Part shown: positions 49,387 through 62,069 of the stretch, piece after piece
Position numbering within the stretch: the stretch's first letter is position 1
How the letters are laid out: the number at the start of each line of letters is the position of its first letter
Source: Stutzerimonas kunmingensis
Lineage (GTDB): Bacteria > Pseudomonadota > Gammaproteobacteria > Pseudomonadales > Pseudomonadaceae
Assembly: GCF_021432085.1 (NCBI RefSeq)
Contig: NZ_CP090366.1
Location: 2,604,001-2,668,000, forward strand
Direction of reading: 5' to 3'
DNA length: 64,000 nt
Notes under the pieces: generated by a model
What the model was told of the DNA's origin: nothing
Databases searched by the model: none
What the model saw: only the letters and a program-made list of their open reading frames with translations
Translations under genes and position numbers: made by a program

Positions 49387-49971
49387 TCAGTAGTAGGCGT
49401 TCTCGCGATTGGTGTGGTCGGTCACGTCGCGCACACCCTTGAGCTCCGGAATCCGGGCCAGCAGAGTCTTCTCGATGCCTTCCTTGAGGGTGACGTCCGC
49501 CTGTCCGCAGCCCTGACAACCACCGCCGAACTGCAGCACTGCGATGCCCTCCTCGACCACATCGATCAGCGTGACCTGCCCGCCATGGCTGGCCAGGCCC
49601 GGATTGATCTCGGTCTGCAGGTAATAGTTGATGCGCTCGTTCATCGGGCTGTCTTCATTGACCATCGGCACCTTGGCATTCGGCGCCTTGATGGTCAGCT
49701 GGCCACCCATCCGATCGGTCGCGTAGTCGACCAGTGCATCCTCGAGGAAGGGTTCGCTGGTGCCATCGATCCAGGCCGTGAAGCTCTTCAGCGCCAGTGC
49801 AATGTCGTCAGGCTTCTCCTCGCCCGGTTTGCAGTAGGCGATGCAGGTTTCAGCATACGGGGTGCCCGGCTGGGTAATGAAGATGCGAATGCCGATGCCG
49901 GTGGTGTTCTGCTTCTCGAGCAGGTCGGCCAGATAATCGTGTGCAGCTTCGGTAATGGTGATCGCGCTCAT
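49387..49971 (-). CDS. nfuA: Fe-S biogenesis protein NfuA
   Basis: 194 residues. Degenerate A-type domain (about 1-100) plus NFU domain with Cys152-x2-Cys155 in [13 protein letters not shown] that holds a 4Fe-4S cluster for delivery to apo-proteins. Start at 49971 preceded by ggagttccc. Length and both domains agree with the E. coli protein. Confidence 0.95.
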   Translation of the reverse strand: MSAITITEAAHDYLADLLEKQNTTGIGIRIFITQPGTPYAETCIAYCKPGEEKPDDIALALKSFTAWIDGTSEPFLEDALVDYATDRMGGQLTIKAPNAKVPMVNEDSPMNERINYYLQTEINPGLASHGGQVTLIDVVEEGIAVLQFGGGCQGCGQADVTLKEGIEKTLLARIPELKGVRDVTDHTNRENAYY

Positions 49972-50090
49972 GGGAACTCCTCGCAGACATGCGCCGCAGT
50001 GTACGCCAAACCACTGCCGCGGTTAAGTCCTAGTATTTTAGTCGGGTTAACCGTGGTCGAGTTCCGACCGCAGCTGCCGCTCGCGACGAA

Positions 50091-52370
50091 TCAGAGGTTT
50101 TCGTAGCGATTCATATCCAGCACGCCCGCCTCCAGCGGCTCGGTTTCTTCGAGATAGCGGGTCAGATCGTTGAAGTAATCCCAGAAACGCGGATGGCTGC
50201 GCCGCACGCCCCAGCGGTCGACCAGGCGCCCCAGGTGATCACTCGCCCTGACCTCCTCCAGTGCTGCGACAAATGCCGGCACCTCGGCGGCAGGCACATT
50301 GAAGAGGAAATTCGGATAGCTACTGAGAACCCCTGGATACACCGTCAGGGTGTCCAACCTCGGCTGCCAGCGCAGCGACTCGCCGTACATGAAGGCGACG
50401 TTGCTGTGGGCGCGGTTGCGCAGCAGGCTGTATATCTCACGCCGATCGCCGCCGTACTCGATGCGCAGCAGCGTGGCCTCCGGCAGATACTGGATCGCCG
50501 GCAAGCCTCCGGCGAGTCGGTTGGTCAGACGACTGAGCGCCTGCTCGGCCCCTTGCAGGCTCGCGGGCTGCCTTGCGCGGTAGCACTGGGTACCCTGGCA
50601 ACGGTTGATCGGATCGGGGGCTGCGTTGATGCCGGCGTACCTTGCCAGCATCTCTCGAGCGAACGCGCGCTTCGGATCAGCCCTGTTCAGCGTCAGCAGC
50701 GAGGGTGTCGAATCGTCGATGGAGGTGTAGGCCAAGAGCAGCTTCAGCTGCCCACCCTGCTCGTACCAGCCATCGAGGAGGGCGTGGCGTGAGGCGGCCG
50801 GCAGCAGCCGAAGGAAGTTCAGCTCCGCGCCGTTGCGAATCAGGTCGAAGTAAAGCCGTGTCTGGCCCTGATGGGAGACGTTGCCGAACACGTCGAAATT
50901 GACCACGAGTTGGTAGTAGGTGCGCTCGAGCAGCGGATAGTCCATCCACCAGAGCGTCTGCGGAATCTCGCCGATCAGCCCTTTGCGCACCGAGGCGCTG
51001 TCATGCTGGCGGAAGATGCTCAGCAATGCATTGTCATTGCCGGACCAGATCTGCTTCCACTGCGCGGGCTTGCCCGCATAGGCATTCATGCGCAGCTGTT
51101 CGTACTGGTTGCGCTTGACCCGGTAGCTCTTCCAGAACGCAAGCAGGTCGCCCATTTCATCGAACTGCCCGGGCATCGCCAGCAGCGGCGTGGTCTGTTC
51201 GCGATAGCGCCGGTCGGTAATGTACAGATCGTGCTGCGGGTCCTGGAAGAACACCCAGAAGTTGTCGCGAATCACGTCCGTGGCGATCTGCCCGCGGCAC
51301 ACCGGCCCGCGGATAAAGGTGCGGACGAAATACTCGGCGTTATCCAGCATGAACTGGTACCGCGCCTCGGCAGGAATAGCCTGGAAAGTCTTGAACGGAT
51401 TGGCTCTGTGATCTGCGCCGTAACCGGGGATGGCATCCACCGTCGAGTCACCGCTGAAGAACAGCGAACGGACCCGCGCCAGCTTCGCAGCGCTGAGTGG
51501 ATAGGTGATGTGCGTCTTGTGCACGATCACGTCGGTAATCGGTCGCAGGCGATAGCTGAACCGGGTACCCGGATCATCGTTCGGCCGTCGCGTCGCAATG
51601 GCGTCGACCGGCTCGCCACTGGGCGTGCGCGAACGCACCAGCTGATAGAAACGACCGCCTCCCTCCCCTTCGAAGTACAGATGCGCGATGAAAAGGTGCT
51701 CATACAACCAGCGGCCAACCAGATTGCCGCGTGCACCGGGCGTGTTGAGCAAGCGTTCCCACTCGTCGATCTGCAAGGACTCGGTCGCCGAAGGCTCGGG
51801 CGGCGAACTCGCTTCGACTGCCGCGCCCTGCTCCAGCCACCGCTGCAGGAGTGCGTACTCCGTATCGCTCAGCCCGGTTACGGCGAAAGGCATGCCACCA
51901 TGCATGTTGCGCCGGGCGTAGCGGTCGAACTCATCCGGCAGCGGGCAGGTGTTTTCCCGGCCGATGCCGATCTCCAGCGCCGACGGCAGCTTGGCATTGG
52001 GCGTCAACGGCTGGCTGCGACCGAGCTCGAGCATTCGTGCCATCAGCGCAGCCTGGTTGCTCCCGCCATCGAGTACCGAATTGAAGCCCTTGCGCCGCCA
52101 CGCGGCGTCGTGATCGGCGTCGAGAAACAGGCGCGTGGGCTCCTGGGCCTTTACCCGTACGCCGTTGTAGACCGGCAGCTTGTTCGCGCCGCGGGATGCA
52201 CCCTCACCACTGCCGAGATTGAGCTGGCAGGGCGAGTCATAACAGGCGTGGCAAGCGACGCACTTGGCGGTGAATATCGGCTGGATATCACGCTGATAAG
52301 AGAGGGCTTCGGCGCGCGCAGCGGTGAACGAGAGGAATAGAAGGCAAGCGAGCCAGAAACGAAATGACAT
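50091..52370 (-). CDS. cti: Fatty acid cis/trans isomerase
   Basis: 759 residues. Signal peptide (MSFRFWLACLLFLSFTAARA) and a cytochrome-c-type heme motif Cys37-x2-Cys40-His41 (CVACH) identify Cti, the periplasmic enzyme that turns cis-unsaturated membrane fatty acids to trans under solvent or heat stress in Pseudomonas. aaggcg precedes the start. Divergent from metH with a 162-bp gap. Confidence 0.92.
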   Translation of the reverse strand: MSFRFWLACLLFLSFTAARAEALSYQRDIQPIFTAKCVACHACYDSPCQLNLGSGEGASRGANKLPVYNGVRVKAQEPTRLFLDADHDAAWRRKGFNSVLDGGSNQAALMARMLELGRSQPLTPNAKLPSALEIGIGRENTCPLPDEFDRYARRNMHGGMPFAVTGLSDTEYALLQRWLEQGAAVEASSPPEPSATESLQIDEWERLLNTPGARGNLVGRWLYEHLFIAHLYFEGEGGGRFYQLVRSRTPSGEPVDAIATRRPNDDPGTRFSYRLRPITDVIVHKTHITYPLSAAKLARVRSLFFSGDSTVDAIPGYGADHRANPFKTFQAIPAEARYQFMLDNAEYFVRTFIRGPVCRGQIATDVIRDNFWVFFQDPQHDLYITDRRYREQTTPLLAMPGQFDEMGDLLAFWKSYRVKRNQYEQLRMNAYAGKPAQWKQIWSGNDNALLSIFRQHDSASVRKGLIGEIPQTLWWMDYPLLERTYYQLVVNFDVFGNVSHQGQTRLYFDLIRNGAELNFLRLLPAASRHALLDGWYEQGGQLKLLLAYTSIDDSTPSLLTLNRADPKRAFAREMLARYAGINAAPDPINRCQGTQCYRARQPASLQGAEQALSRLTNRLAGGLPAIQYLPEATLLRIEYGGDRREIYSLLRNRAHSNVAFMYGESLRWQPRLDTLTVYPGVLSSYPNFLFNVPAAEVPAFVAALEEVRASDHLGRLVDRWGVRRSHPRFWDYFNDLTRYLEETEPLEAGVLDMNRYENL

Positions 52371-52532
52371 GCATCGAACGCCTTGAGATGAGTGCGCATT
52401 CTATTCGCCTCTGCCGGTTACGGCCAACGCCTGCCAACCTGAATAATCTTCATGCAAAAGCGCGAAGGCTAAAAAAGCATGCAGCTTTGCTATCATTCGC
52501 GCTCTTTTGTCCCAGCTTTTCAGGTAGTCCCC

Positions 52533-56225
<3,693 letters not shown>

Positions 56226-56230
56226 TCCCG

Positions 56231-56255
56231 CGGCGGGCGCCGCGAGCGCCCGCCG
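56231..56255 (+). terminator. GC-rich hairpin after metH
   Basis: A perfect 10-bp stem cggcgggcgc (56231-56240) with 56246-56255 and a 5-nt loop, 6 bp after the metH stop. The following tcgtt gives only a weak T-tract, so partial readthrough into the next gene is likely. Confidence 0.6.
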
Positions 56256-56281
56256 TCGTTCCGCTCAATGGAGCTTGCACC

Positions 56282-56602
56282 ATGTCATCCGAAACACCGC
56301 TGCTGATCGACGAACTCGAAACCGCCGACATGCTGATCATCGACGACCTGCATGCCTGGCAGTTCGCGCTGAACGAGGCGCTGCTCGACGATGCCGACGC
56401 CGCGGCTGAAGCCAATCAGCCATTCGCCAGCGAAGACATCCTGCTGACGATCGATCTGGTCGACGGCCGCACACGCCGCCAGTGGCAGTTCAGCTACAAC
56501 CAGATCATGGAAGCCCAGCGCCAGCCCGACGGCGAAATCTGGCTACTGGAAGGCCCGCATCGACTGCAGTGCCTCAGTGCCATCGGCGGCGAGGACGAGT
56601 AA
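56282..56602 (+). CDS. Conserved hypothetical protein
   Basis: 106 residues, very acidic (MSSETPLLIDELETADMLI). It looks like a small soluble protein conserved in pseudomonads; I cannot name the domain with certainty. ggagct precedes the start. It lies 57 bp after metH, separated by a hairpin, and may be partly co-transcribed. Confidence 0.7.
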   Translation: MSSETPLLIDELETADMLIIDDLHAWQFALNEALLDDADAAAEANQPFASEDILLTIDLVDGRTRRQWQFSYNQIMEAQRQPDGEIWLLEGPHRLQCLSAIGGEDE

Positions 56603-57031
56603 CGCACCTCTAGCCGCCTCGCCCTGCGCGGGCGACGGCTATTGAACTCGCAGTCGTCCCTTCTTCGGCGGCTGCCACTGACTTCGCACCCTCCATCAAC
56701 GGCCGTTCGATATAGCGAGCACCATCAGGATCGCCAGCCCACGGAGAAATTGAATATTGCGATCCTTGCCGTGCTGCGCCCCGGCATCACTCATAAGCAG
56801 TCCGATATTCGCAAGCCACCGCGACTACCAGCCATTGCCTGGGTCATTCAGATTGATTCCCTTACCTCGGGGCTTTGTTCAACACCTGGCCAGCCTCCCG
56901 CTGCGCCCTCGCCTCAACCATGAGCAGCCGATACCAGCGTCGTTCAATCCTGGCGCGCCTCACAACATGCAGCCATTGGCGGAGACGTCCGCTATGATCG
57001 CGCCCCTCGACTGCAAGCCCGGTTGCACACC
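56603..57031. other. Intergenic region upstream of pnuC
   Basis: A bulged hairpin (56612-56640, arms agccg..tcgccc and gggcgacggct) follows the upstream gene. From about 56700 to 56870 the base composition is more AT-rich. Short frames here lack ribosome binding sites and family likeness; I see no gene. Confidence 0.4.
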
Positions 57032-57595
57032 ATGTCGTCTCTCGAACTGATCGCCGCGCTGCTTGGCGTAATCGCCGTATGGCTGACGGTGCGCCAGAAC
57101 CCATGGTGCTGGCCGATCGGGCTGGGCATGGTGTCGCTGTACGCCTGGTTTTTCCTCGACGCCAGGCTGTATTCACAGGTGTTGCTGCATAGTGTTTTCG
57201 CCGCAATGCAGCTCTACGGCTGGTGGGCCTGGACGCGAGGTGCCGCAGGCGAACACGGTAGGCCCGTGACCGGCGCCAGTCCGCGTGAGGTGGCTATAGG
57301 CATTGCCTGCGCAGTGCTCGGCAGCCTGCTGCTCGGCAGCGCCATGGCGAGCTTCACCGAGGCCGCCTTTCCCTGGATCGACGCCGCACTCACCGCATTC
57401 AGCCTGCTCGCACAGCTGTGGATGGCCCTCAAGCGCCTGCAGTGCTGGCTCCTATGGATCGTCGTGGATGTGCTGTTCATTGGCTTCTTCAGCTATCAGG
57501 GCTACTGGCTGACGGCCGGCCTCTACGCGCTGTTCACCGGACTTGCGGTCATGGGGCTACGGGAATGGCGCATGGCACGGGTGGCGACGCTATGA
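57032..57595 (+). CDS. pnuC: Nicotinamide riboside transporter PnuC
   Basis: 187 residues with seven hydrophobic segments and PnuC landmarks (NPWCWPIGLGMVSLYAWFF; SVFAAMQLYGWWAW; QCWLLWIVVDVLFIGFFSYQGYW). It carries nicotinamide riboside (or a related vitamin) by facilitated diffusion. ATG 57032 is preceded only weakly; a TTG three codons earlier is possible. Its stop overlaps the start of the NadR-like kinase. Confidence 0.88.
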   Translation: MSSLELIAALLGVIAVWLTVRQNPWCWPIGLGMVSLYAWFFLDARLYSQVLLHSVFAAMQLYGWWAWTRGAAGEHGRPVTGASPREVAIGIACAVLGSLLLGSAMASFTEAAFPWIDAALTAFSLLAQLWMALKRLQCWLLWIVVDVLFIGFFSYQGYWLTAGLYALFTGLAVMGLREWRMARVATL

Positions 57596-58116
57596 AGGTG
57601 CTGGTGCTCACCGGTCCGGAGTCCACCGGCAAAAGCTGGCTTGCACAGCGGCTGCTGCGCACATTCGGCGGAGTGATGGTGGGCGAGTACGTACGCCATT
57701 ACATCGAGCAGACGCAACGCGACACGACGCTTGTCGACATTCCTGCGATTGCCCGTGGCCAGCTGGACTGGGAAGACGCCGCGAGAATTCAGGCACCGCA
57801 TCTGCTGATTCTCGACACCCATCTGCTGAGCAACATGCTCTGGAGTCATACGCTGTTCGGCGATTGCCCCGCCTGGCTCGAGGACGAGCTGCTGGCGCGG
57901 GATTACCACCAGCACCTGCTGCTCTCGCCCGAGGGAATCGAGTGGCATGGCGACGGTCAGCGCTGTCAGCCTGATCTCAGCGAACGGATGGACTTCTTCC
58001 AGGCATGTCGCAGCTGGTTGGTGCAGCGGGACCAGCCCTTCGTCGAGGTCAGCGGCGGCTGGACCGAGCGCGAGTGGCAGGCGATCGCTCACACCCGTGC
58101 TCTGCTAGGCGAATGA
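57592..58116 (+). CDS. NadR-like nicotinamide riboside kinase domain protein
   Basis: 174 residues, overlapping pnuC by ATGA. P-loop GPESTGKS (8-15) and GEYVRHYIEQ match the C-terminal ribosylnicotinamide kinase domain of NadR; the N-terminal repressor and adenylyltransferase domains are missing. It would trap the imported riboside by phosphorylation, feeding NAD synthesis. Tight coupling with PnuC supports this. Confidence 0.85.
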   Translation: MKVLVLTGPESTGKSWLAQRLLRTFGGVMVGEYVRHYIEQTQRDTTLVDIPAIARGQLDWEDAARIQAPHLLILDTHLLSNMLWSHTLFGDCPAWLEDELLARDYHQHLLLSPEGIEWHGDGQRCQPDLSERMDFFQACRSWLVQRDQPFVEVSGGWTEREWQAIAHTRALLGE

Positions 58117-58129
58117 CTGGTCACAAGCC

Positions 58130-59038
58130 CTATGGCTGGCGATCGCGACGCAACAACAGGCCGATGGCAAGCACGACCAACAGGCTACCCGGCAACCAGT
58201 GCACCCCCATGCGCGCCGGCTGATCAAAGAACAGCAGCAGCATCGAAACGAAGGGCACCAGGTAGCTGTAGGCCGTGACCGCACCGGGCGTGAGAACGGA
58301 CGTCGCTCGCTGCTGCAGGAAAAAGGTCATGGCGCTGGAAAAAACGCCGAGGTAGGTCACCAGCAGCAGATCCAGCAGGTTCATGCGCAGCAGCGACGCC
58401 GGTTGCTCCCAGATAAAGCCCATCAGGCCGATCAGCAGCGCGCCGGCGATCAGGCTCCAGAAGGTGCGCAAACCCGCCTGCCGCGGCAAAGTGCCGTTCG
58501 CCAACCCCCATTTGCTGAGCACCGGGTACAACGCCGACGCGACACAACCGAAGAAGAAGCCCAGCTCGCCCAGGCCGAGCTGCATGCCGGAGAAATCGCC
58601 ACCGTTCTCGGCCCAGGCCAGCCCAAGCGCCCCGCTCGCGCCAAGCGCCAAGATAGCCAACAGACGGCCGGCTGGCTGCTCGACACCAAGCCCGCGGCCC
58701 AGGCAGTAAGCCAGTAGCGGTACGCTGACGAACAGCGTCGCCATCGACAACGCACTGACCCGATGGGCAGCCCAGAACATGGTGCCGAAAAAGCCCGCCA
58801 GGCATAGCCCCATGGCGGCGTACAGCAACAGGGGGCGCCAGCCCGGTCGCCCTTCGCTCTGGCTCCAGGCCAGCGGCGCCAGAACCAATGCCGCAATGCT
58901 GAAGCGCATGGCTGTCAGCAGCAGTGGCGGCAACCCGTCAGTGAGCAAACCCACCGCGGGGAACGACAACCCGACAAATAGCGCCCAGAGCAGCATGCCC
59001 AGATGCGCGCGGGTGGTTCCGCCACGGCTGTCGCTCAT
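58130..59038 (-). CDS. EamA/DMT-family metabolite exporter
   Basis: 302 residues from ATG 59038 (cggag upstream; the frame extends 22 codons further without support). Ten hydrophobic segments in two EamA repeats. Substrate unknown. Convergent with the pnuC operon, 13 bp apart. Confidence 0.85.
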   Translation of the reverse strand: MSDSRGGTTRAHLGMLLWALFVGLSFPAVGLLTDGLPPLLLTAMRFSIAALVLAPLAWSQSEGRPGWRPLLLYAAMGLCLAGFFGTMFWAAHRVSALSMATLFVSVPLLAYCLGRGLGVEQPAGRLLAILALGASGALGLAWAENGGDFSGMQLGLGELGFFFGCVASALYPVLSKWGLANGTLPRQAGLRTFWSLIAGALLIGLMGFIWEQPASLLRMNLLDLLLVTYLGVFSSAMTFFLQQRATSVLTPGAVTAYSYLVPFVSMLLLFFDQPARMGVHWLPGSLLVVLAIGLLLRRDRQP

Positions 59039-59145
59039 GCGCGTCTCCGGCGTGTGGTTGCCAAGGCTGGTGTTGATGGCTTGCGGATGGTGGCTGCGGT
59101 TCAAAAGCTCGCTCCCTGTGAATTGCCTCGCAGCCCATTGGGCGA

Positions 59146-59445
59146 CTACAGACGCGAGGGGGACCGTCGAATGACCCTGATCGAGTGACTGAGGTTCGGT
59201 TTGCGCGTCACGCTGATGGGGCGCCGGGTGACCGTATCGATGGTGATGTTCCAGAAGCCGGTACTCGGCACGACGATTTTCGCCGGGAATTTATCGAACG
59301 CCCCACCATGGTAGGTGTGCCGACCGCCGTTCTTGAAACTGCGGAAATTGGCATCGTTCATCAGGCGGATGTTGCAGGTCTGCGAGCATTCGATGACGAC
59401 GATGTCGTCCTCGTTGAGGTGCTCGCGCTGGTGTATGAACTTCAT
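59146..59445 (-). CDS. DUF1883 family protein
   Basis: 99 residues from ATG 59445 (cggag upstream). It matches DUF1883 (MKFIHQREHLNEDD start, RHTYHGGAFDKFPAKI centre), a small beta-rich family that is sometimes an appendage of SEFIR/TIR-type proteins; here it stands alone. Function unknown. Confidence 0.8.
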   Translation of the reverse strand: MKFIHQREHLNEDDIVVIECSQTCNIRLMNDANFRSFKNGGRHTYHGGAFDKFPAKIVVPSTGFWNITIDTVTRRPISVTRKPNLSHSIRVIRRSPSRL

Positions 59446-59776
59446 CGACTGCTCCGACAGCGCACGTGGCGGCAAAGCGGCCAACGATAGCATGCGCACC
59501 CGCCGAACCGGACCGGTTGTGAACCACGCGGGAGGTGCACCATGGTGCCAGGCCTACGCGCGGGTTGTTCAGTAGCTCGGGTTGTGTATCCTCTGTGCAC
59601 CTATCCAACTGCTACCCTCCTTCCATGTCCAGCACGTCACTCCCCTGCTCTTCAAGCCTGCCCGCGGGAAGCCGACTGCTGTTTCTCTTCGATACCGGAT
59701 TGCTGGCCCTGTGGTGAAACGCGGCTCGCCGCGCACTTAACCCATCGCCAACCCAGTTCATCGAGGAATGCCGCCC
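59446..59776. promoter_or_regulatory. Divergent regulatory region of DUF1883 and MFS genes
   Basis: A perfect 13-bp palindrome AACCGG-A-CCGGTT (59506-59518) could be an operator. A plausible promoter for the MFS gene is TTGTTC (59565-59570), 16 bp, TATCCT (59587-59592). Short frames here look non-coding. Confidence 0.45.
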
Positions 59777-60925
59777 ATGCTTGCGGTCCGTAACACCCTT
59801 CAGATCGACTCCCCTATCGTGCGCAACGCAACCCGTTGCGGTTTCTTCATGGCCGGCTTCGGCCTGTCCGTCTGGGCGCCGCTGGTGCCCTATGTACGCG
59901 AACGCATAGAGATGACAGATGCAGTGTTCGGCCTTTTGCTGCTCTGCATCGGCGTCGGCTCGCTGACCTGGATGCCACTGTCCGGCGTGCTGGTAAGCCG
60001 CTGGGGCATCCGCCCGGTGCAGCTGTGCAGCGTCGTGCTTCTGGCGTTGGCGCTGGCCGGCATGGCCCTGACCGACTCGATGCTGTTGCTGGCCCTGTCA
60101 CTGTTCTGCTTCGGCGGCAGCCTGGGCGTCATCGACGTGATCATGAACATTCAGGCGGTGCTGGTGGAGACCGCGGTCGGCCGCCGGCTGATGTCGAACT
60201 TCCACGGCATGTACAGCCTCGGCGCCATCAGCGGCGCACTGATGCTCACGGGCTTGCTGACCCTCGGTCTGGCACCGGAGATCGGCAGCTTTCTGATGAT
60301 CGGGCTGATCGTTGCGGCGAATCTCGGCCTGGCTCGCGGCTTTCTGCCCAATCGTGCGCCGGGCGGCGGCTTCGCATTCGTGCGGCCCACAGGCGTGGTC
60401 CTGCTCGTAGGCCTGATGTGCTTTGTCGTCTATCTGGCCGAAGGCGCCGTGCTGGACTGGAGCGCGCTTTACCTGACCGGTGAGAAAGGCCTCGAAGTGG
60501 CCAAAGGCGGCCTGGGTTACGCAGCCTTCGCCCTCATGGTGACCATCGCGCGCTTCGCTGGCGGCCCGCTGGTAAATGCACTCGGCACGGCCCGCGTCAT
60601 CGCCTTTGGCGGGTTGCTCGCTGCGTTCGGCATCGGCCTGAGCCTGGCCGCCGAGCACTGGGCCGTGGCGCTGATCGGCTACGGATTGTGCGGGCTGGGC
60701 TGCGCCAACGTCTCGCCGGTGCTGATTTCATCCCTGAGCCGGCAGGATGGCATGCCGGTGCAGCTGGCCGTTACCGTGGCGACCACCATCGGTTTCGCCG
60801 GAGTCCTCGCCGGCCCGGCCATGATGGGCGTGGTCGCGCATTTCAGCTCGCTGGGCATGGCCTTCGCGCTGCTCGCCGTCCTGCTGGTCGGCATCGTGCC
60901 GTTCTGCCGTCGCTTCACCGCGTGA
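59777..60925 (+). CDS. Major facilitator superfamily transporter (YbjJ-like)
   Basis: 382 residues from ATG 59777; an ATG at 59768 is too near gagg (59763-59766). Twelve hydrophobic segments; landmarks FFMAGFGLSVWAPLVPYVRE and SNFHGMYSLGAISGAL resemble the YbjJ/fucose-permease-like branch. Substrate unknown. It ends 22 bp before the RlmN-like gene, so the two may be co-transcribed. Confidence 0.82.
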   Translation: MLAVRNTLQIDSPIVRNATRCGFFMAGFGLSVWAPLVPYVRERIEMTDAVFGLLLLCIGVGSLTWMPLSGVLVSRWGIRPVQLCSVVLLALALAGMALTDSMLLLALSLFCFGGSLGVIDVIMNIQAVLVETAVGRRLMSNFHGMYSLGAISGALMLTGLLTLGLAPEIGSFLMIGLIVAANLGLARGFLPNRAPGGGFAFVRPTGVVLLVGLMCFVVYLAEGAVLDWSALYLTGEKGLEVAKGGLGYAAFALMVTIARFAGGPLVNALGTARVIAFGGLLAAFGIGLSLAAEHWAVALIGYGLCGLGCANVSPVLISSLSRQDGMPVQLAVTVATTIGFAGVLAGPAMMGVVAHFSSLGMAFALLAVLLVGIVPFCRRFTA

Positions 60926-60947
60926 CCCCGGATAGAATGCGCGCCCT

Positions 60948-61988
60948 ATGCGAATCCCAGACCTGCAGCAACGCCTCGCCGACATCGGCGCCAAGCCCCG
61001 TCATATCGGGCGAATGACCCGTGCCTGGCTCAAGGGCCTGCCGCTCGATGTCGGCCGGCGCCAGCAACAGGCCGAGGACTTCCTGCCGCTGAGCGTGCGC
61101 GCAGGGCTGCCGGCGCTGAGCGCCGAGATCGACGGACTGGCGCGGCTGCGTTCCGAACACCCGGCGGCCGACGGTTCGGCGCGCCTGCTGGTGGAGCTGG
61201 CCGATGGGCAAATGGTGGAAAGCGTATTGCTGCCGCGCGACGGGCTGTGCGTGTCCAGTCAGGTCGGCTGCGCCGTAGGCTGCGTGTTCTGCATGACCGG
61301 CAAGAGCGGACTGCTGCGTCAGCTGGGCAGTGCCGAAATTGTCGCCCAGGTCGCCCTCGCCCGACGCTTCCGCCCGGTAAAGAAGGTGGTATTCATGGGC
61401 ATGGGCGAGCCCGCACACAATCTCGACAACGTGCTCGAAGCCATCGACCTGCTCGGCACGGACGGCGGCATCGGCCACAAGAATCTGGTGTTCTCCACCG
61501 TCGGCGACATGCGCGTGTTCGAGCGCCTGCCGCAGCAGCGGGTCAAGCCGGCGCTGGCCCTGTCCCTGCACAGCACCGATGCGGCGCTGCGTCAGGCCCT
61601 GCTGCCGCGAGCGCCGCAGATCGCACCCGACGAACTGGTCGACCTCGGCGAGGCCTATGCCCGCGCGACCGGATTCCCGATCCAGTACCAGTGGACCCTG
61701 CTCAAGGGCATCAACGACAACCAGGATGAGATGGATGGCATCCTGCGCCTGCTCAAGGGCAAGTACGCGGTGATGAACCTGATCCCCTATAACAGTCTGG
61801 AAGATGACGAATATCAGCGTCCCGATGGCGAGCGCATCGTGCAGATCGTGCGTTACCTGCACAGCCGCGGCGTGTTGACCAAGGTACGCAACTCGGCCGG
61901 CCAGGACATCGACGGCGGTTGCGGCCAGCTCCGCGCCCGGGCCGAGCAGGTACTTGATCGCAAGCGACGCGTTGATCGTGGGGCCTGA
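60948..61988 (+). CDS. RlmN-family radical SAM methyltransferase (paralogue)
   Basis: 346 residues. Radical SAM cluster motif Cys108-x3-Cys112-x2-Cys115 and the methyl-carrying C-terminal Cys in GGCGQL near 330 are intact, so it should methylate RNA adenine. It is shorter and more divergent than housekeeping RlmN (which in Pseudomonas neighbours ndk and pilF-type genes not seen here), so I regard it as a second copy. Target unknown. Confidence 0.82.
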   Translation: MRIPDLQQRLADIGAKPRHIGRMTRAWLKGLPLDVGRRQQQAEDFLPLSVRAGLPALSAEIDGLARLRSEHPAADGSARLLVELADGQMVESVLLPRDGLCVSSQVGCAVGCVFCMTGKSGLLRQLGSAEIVAQVALARRFRPVKKVVFMGMGEPAHNLDNVLEAIDLLGTDGGIGHKNLVFSTVGDMRVFERLPQQRVKPALALSLHSTDAALRQALLPRAPQIAPDELVDLGEAYARATGFPIQYQWTLLKGINDNQDEMDGILRLLKGKYAVMNLIPYNSLEDDEYQRPDGERIVQIVRYLHSRGVLTKVRNSAGQDIDGGCGQLRARAEQVLDRKRRVDRGA

Positions 61989-62069
61989 ACCCACAAGCCC
62001 CCGTCACTGTCCCAGCGCAATACCCACGCCGCCCACACCGCACATCTGAGCAAGGAAAGCGCAAGCCGC

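Noticed and set aside
52371-52532. Possible riboswitch (SAH or cobalamin) before metH
   Set aside because: The leader is short and I could not find the conserved cores of either class.
56642-56923. 93-codon frame before pnuC
   Set aside because: Rich in Pro/Ser/Arg without family likeness or a ribosome binding site; looks non-coding.
59542-59793. 83-codon frame with ggagg upstream, overlapping the MFS start
   Set aside because: Cys/Pro-rich composition typical of non-coding DNA, and it overruns the MFS start; kept only as a remote possibility.
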